Shown: positions 33,197 through 34,433 of the stretch, one piece after another | Layout of the letters: each line of letters begins with the position of its first letter | Numbering within the stretch: the first letter of the stretch is position 1 | Assembly: GCF_000375345.1 (NCBI RefSeq) | Contig: NZ_AQXD01000002.1 | Location: forward strand, 55,689 to 90,121 | From: Wohlfahrtiimonas chitiniclastica DSM 18708 | GTDB taxonomy: Bacteria > Pseudomonadota > Gammaproteobacteria > Cardiobacteriales > Wohlfahrtiimonadaceae | Direction of reading: 5' to 3' | Length of the DNA: 34,433 nucleotides | Notes under the pieces: model-generated | Seen by the model: only the letters and a program-made list of their open reading frames with translations | Databases searched by the model: none | Told to the model about the DNA's origin: nothing | Made by a program: the position numbers and the translations under genes

Positions 33197-33745
33197 ATGA
33201 ATCAGCAAGCTACGATTCGTGCGCGAATCATCAAAGAGCGCAACCACTTAGATGCCAACACTCGGCATCAGCAGCAAGTGGCATTTAATCAACATTTATC
33301 ATCATTTTGTCAACGATTTTCATCCCTTGGCATCTATTGTGCTGTGCGTGGGGAAATTTCGGTGGATGTGTTAAGGGCGACTGATAAAGCGATTGCCTTA
33401 CCTAAAATTAATTCTCACAATCAATTGGTGTTTGTGGCAGATCAAGCAGATGAATTGTGGGCAAAGGGCGCATTTGGTATTCCTGAGCCGACTTCAAAAG
33501 AGGTGGCAATATTGCCTGAAGCCTTCATCATTCCACTGGTGGCGATTGATCAATGGGGAACGCGCATTGGCATGGGCAAAGGCTATTATGATCGTTATTT
33601 AGCGAATCTTCCCGCATCCATCATTAAAATAGGGGTGGGATTTGATTGCCAAAGGGTGAGCGAAACCATTGAGCGTCAAGCACATGATGTGCCGATGGAT
33701 TATTTCATTTCTCCAAGTGGAATTATAGATTTTTCCACCAAATGA
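33197..33745 (+). CDS. fau: 5-formyltetrahydrofolate cyclo-ligase
   Basis: ATP-dependent conversion of 5-formyl- to 5,10-methenyltetrahydrofolate. The 182-residue product has RARIIKERNHLDANTRHQQQ at the N-terminus, FGIPEPTSKEV in the middle and RIGMGKGYYDRYLA, the nucleotide loop. I start at the ATG at 33197: the frame from 33158 would run through the 6S RNA stem, and the family starts just before the RARI segment. There is no Shine-Dalgarno before 33197. The gene ends at a terminator and faces ompA. Confidence 0.95.
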   Translation: MNQQATIRARIIKERNHLDANTRHQQQVAFNQHLSSFCQRFSSLGIYCAVRGEISVDVLRATDKAIALPKINSHNQLVFVADQADELWAKGAFGIPEPTSKEVAILPEAFIIPLVAIDQWGTRIGMGKGYYDRYLANLPASIIKIGVGFDCQRVSETIERQAHDVPMDYFISPSGIIDFSTK

Positions 33746-33755
33746 CAGACATAAA

Positions 33756-33781
33756 AAAACACCTAGCAAGCTAGGTGTTTT
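33756..33781. terminator. bidirectional terminator between fau and ompA
   Basis: Stem AAAACACCTAG/CTAGGTGTTTT with loop CAAG. An A-run on the left and T-run on the right support use in both directions. Confidence 0.9.
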
Positions 33782-33806
33782 AAATAACTGAAAAACTCAG
33801 TTATTT
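33782..33806. other. second hairpin at the ompA 3' end
   Basis: AAATAACTGA-AAAAC-TCAGTTATTT, a perfect 10-bp stem that includes the ompA stop codon and stands directly before the terminator stem as read from the minus strand. Confidence 0.8.
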
Positions 33807-34319
33807 ACCAACAACGCCATTGATCACAACGTCAACGCGGCGGTTTTTCGCACGGCCTTCAGCTGTTTCGTTTGTAGCGATTGGGTTTTCTTTACCGTAA
33901 CCTTTTGTAGTGATGATGCTTGGAGAAACACCATTTTCTACTAAGTAAGCTTCAACAGCTTTAGCACGACGCTCAGACAAACCTAAGTTGTATTGTTGGC
34001 TACCGATACCGTCTGTGTAACCTGCTAAAGAGATTGATCTAACTTTAGCGCCATCTTGTTTGATTTGAGCTGCTAATTTGTTCAATTCTGCTTTACCCGC
34101 TGGTTTTAATACAGCTTTGTCAAAATCAAAGAAAGTATCCGCGCTTAAAGAAACACTTCTAGCACCACAGCCAGGAGTACCATCTAATACTAATACGCAT
34201 TCGCCTTGACGATCTCTTACGAAATCACCTTGTCTGTCAACCAAACCTTCTAGTTGAGCCATTGCTGATGTAGAAGCAACAAGCCCAGCAATTACTAATG
34301 TAGTTAATTGCTTTTTCAT
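33801..34319 (-). CDS. OmpA-domain outer membrane protein (RmpM-like)
   Basis: 172 residues. The signal peptide MKKQLTTLVIAGLVASTSAMA ends before Gln. A short segment follows (DFVRDRQGECVLVLDGTPGCG) with two cysteines, like the linker of Neisseria RmpM and beta-proteobacterial OmpA. There is then one OmpA/MotB peptidoglycan-binding domain (SADTFFDFDKAVLKPAGKAE, GYTDGIGSQQYNLGLSERRA, then NRRVDVVI). There is no barrel. Asp and Arg of the diaminopimelate pocket are present. The start at 34319 is chosen for the GGAGG ribosome site and the signal peptide. The even codon use (CGT, GTT, GCT) suggests high expression. It is probably a periplasmic wall-anchoring protein. Confidence 0.93.
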   Translation of the reverse strand: MKKQLTTLVIAGLVASTSAMAQLEGLVDRQGDFVRDRQGECVLVLDGTPGCGARSVSLSADTFFDFDKAVLKPAGKAELNKLAAQIKQDGAKVRSISLAGYTDGIGSQQYNLGLSERRAKAVEAYLVENGVSPSIITTKGYGKENPIATNETAEGRAKNRRVDVVINGVVGK

Positions 34320-34365
34320 ATTTAACCTCCAATAAGGACTTAAACTAAATAAAAAATCAACACTA

Positions 34366-34393
34366 GTTATAAGTGTAAATATATTCAGCGCAA
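34366..34393 (-). promoter_or_regulatory. candidate promoter of the OmpA-domain gene
   Basis: Read on the minus strand: TTGCGC (34388-34393), 16-bp spacer, TATAAC (34366-34371), about 47 bases before the ATG. Confidence 0.5.
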
Positions 34394-34433
34394 GAATAAC
34401 ACAACTGATGTCAGAATGATACCGCATTTTTGA

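Noticed and set aside
34320-34427. 36-residue N-terminal extension of the OmpA-domain protein
   Set aside because: It would run through the promoter; the GGAGG site and signal peptide define the start at 34319.
1-34433. CRISPR arrays, tRNA genes, insertion sequences or prophage genes
   Set aside because: None seen: no regularly spaced repeats, no tRNA cloverleaf sequence recognised in the gaps, and no transposase or structural phage genes.

Overview
The window reads as an ordinary, densely packed chromosomal stretch of a low-to-middle-GC gammaproteobacterium. Markers for this are 6S RNA directly upstream of the 5-formyltetrahydrofolate cyclo-ligase gene, the families YccJ, YbeD, YbjD and SlyB, an LptCAB block and an AcrAB-type pump. 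My best guess for the lineage is the Wohlfahrtiimonas/Ignatzschineria group, from general protein character only; a database search would decide it. I see no phage, insertion sequence, CRISPR array or tRNA gene.

Layout. 1-3229: biotin region (end of a SAM-dependent methyltransferase gene, tenA, then bioD-bioA behind a sigma70 promoter with a probable BirA operator). 3428-4583: two envelope genes (a SlyB-like lipoprotein and an exported coiled-coil protein). 4609-6102 (minus): YedE/YedF-type sulfur transporter and TusA-like carrier. 6393-7781: an alanine/glycine:cation symporter, then yccJ on the minus strand. 8180-11517 (minus): ispD-ispF-metG. 11615-12052: a universal stress protein. 12079-17071: a MarR-regulated RND efflux operon with a long palindromic operator lying on its promoter. 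17175-20194: a DUF805 membrane protein, and on the minus strand a small lipoprotein, ybeD and cysS. 20344-21957: a YbjD/OLD-family protein whose ATPase motifs are decayed while its TOPRIM nuclease motifs are kept. 22155-22730: a 2-Cys peroxiredoxin. 22761-26452 (minus): slyD-minC-minD-minE-hslR-xerC, a tight cluster joining division-site placement with chromosome-dimer resolution. 26610-33745: rpiA-lptC-lptA-lptB-sbcB-EEP hydrolase-Sel1 protein-comF, then 6S RNA and fau. 33801-34319 (minus): an abundant OmpA-domain outer membrane protein.

How the parts work together. BioD and BioA catalyse consecutive late steps of biotin synthesis. LptC, LptA and LptB form part of the lipopolysaccharide transport machine. 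MinC, MinD and MinE place the division site and XerC resolves chromosome dimers at division. MarR, the adaptor and the permease form a drug-efflux module that must borrow an outer membrane channel from elsewhere. Most genes sit within a few bases of each other or overlap, so translational coupling is widespread.

There is no large unknown system here. The points most worth a second look are the YbjD protein without Walker lysine, the MarR operator plus a separate 13-bp inverted repeat flanking marR, the probable BirA site, the methyltransferase-tenA pair beside bioDA, the coiled-coil protein with perfect 11-residue repeats, and the fau start lying only a few bases after the closing stem of 6S RNA. 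No gene-free stretch exceeds 300 bases. The longest are 3230-3427, 6103-6392 (a structured leader region) and 21958-22154.
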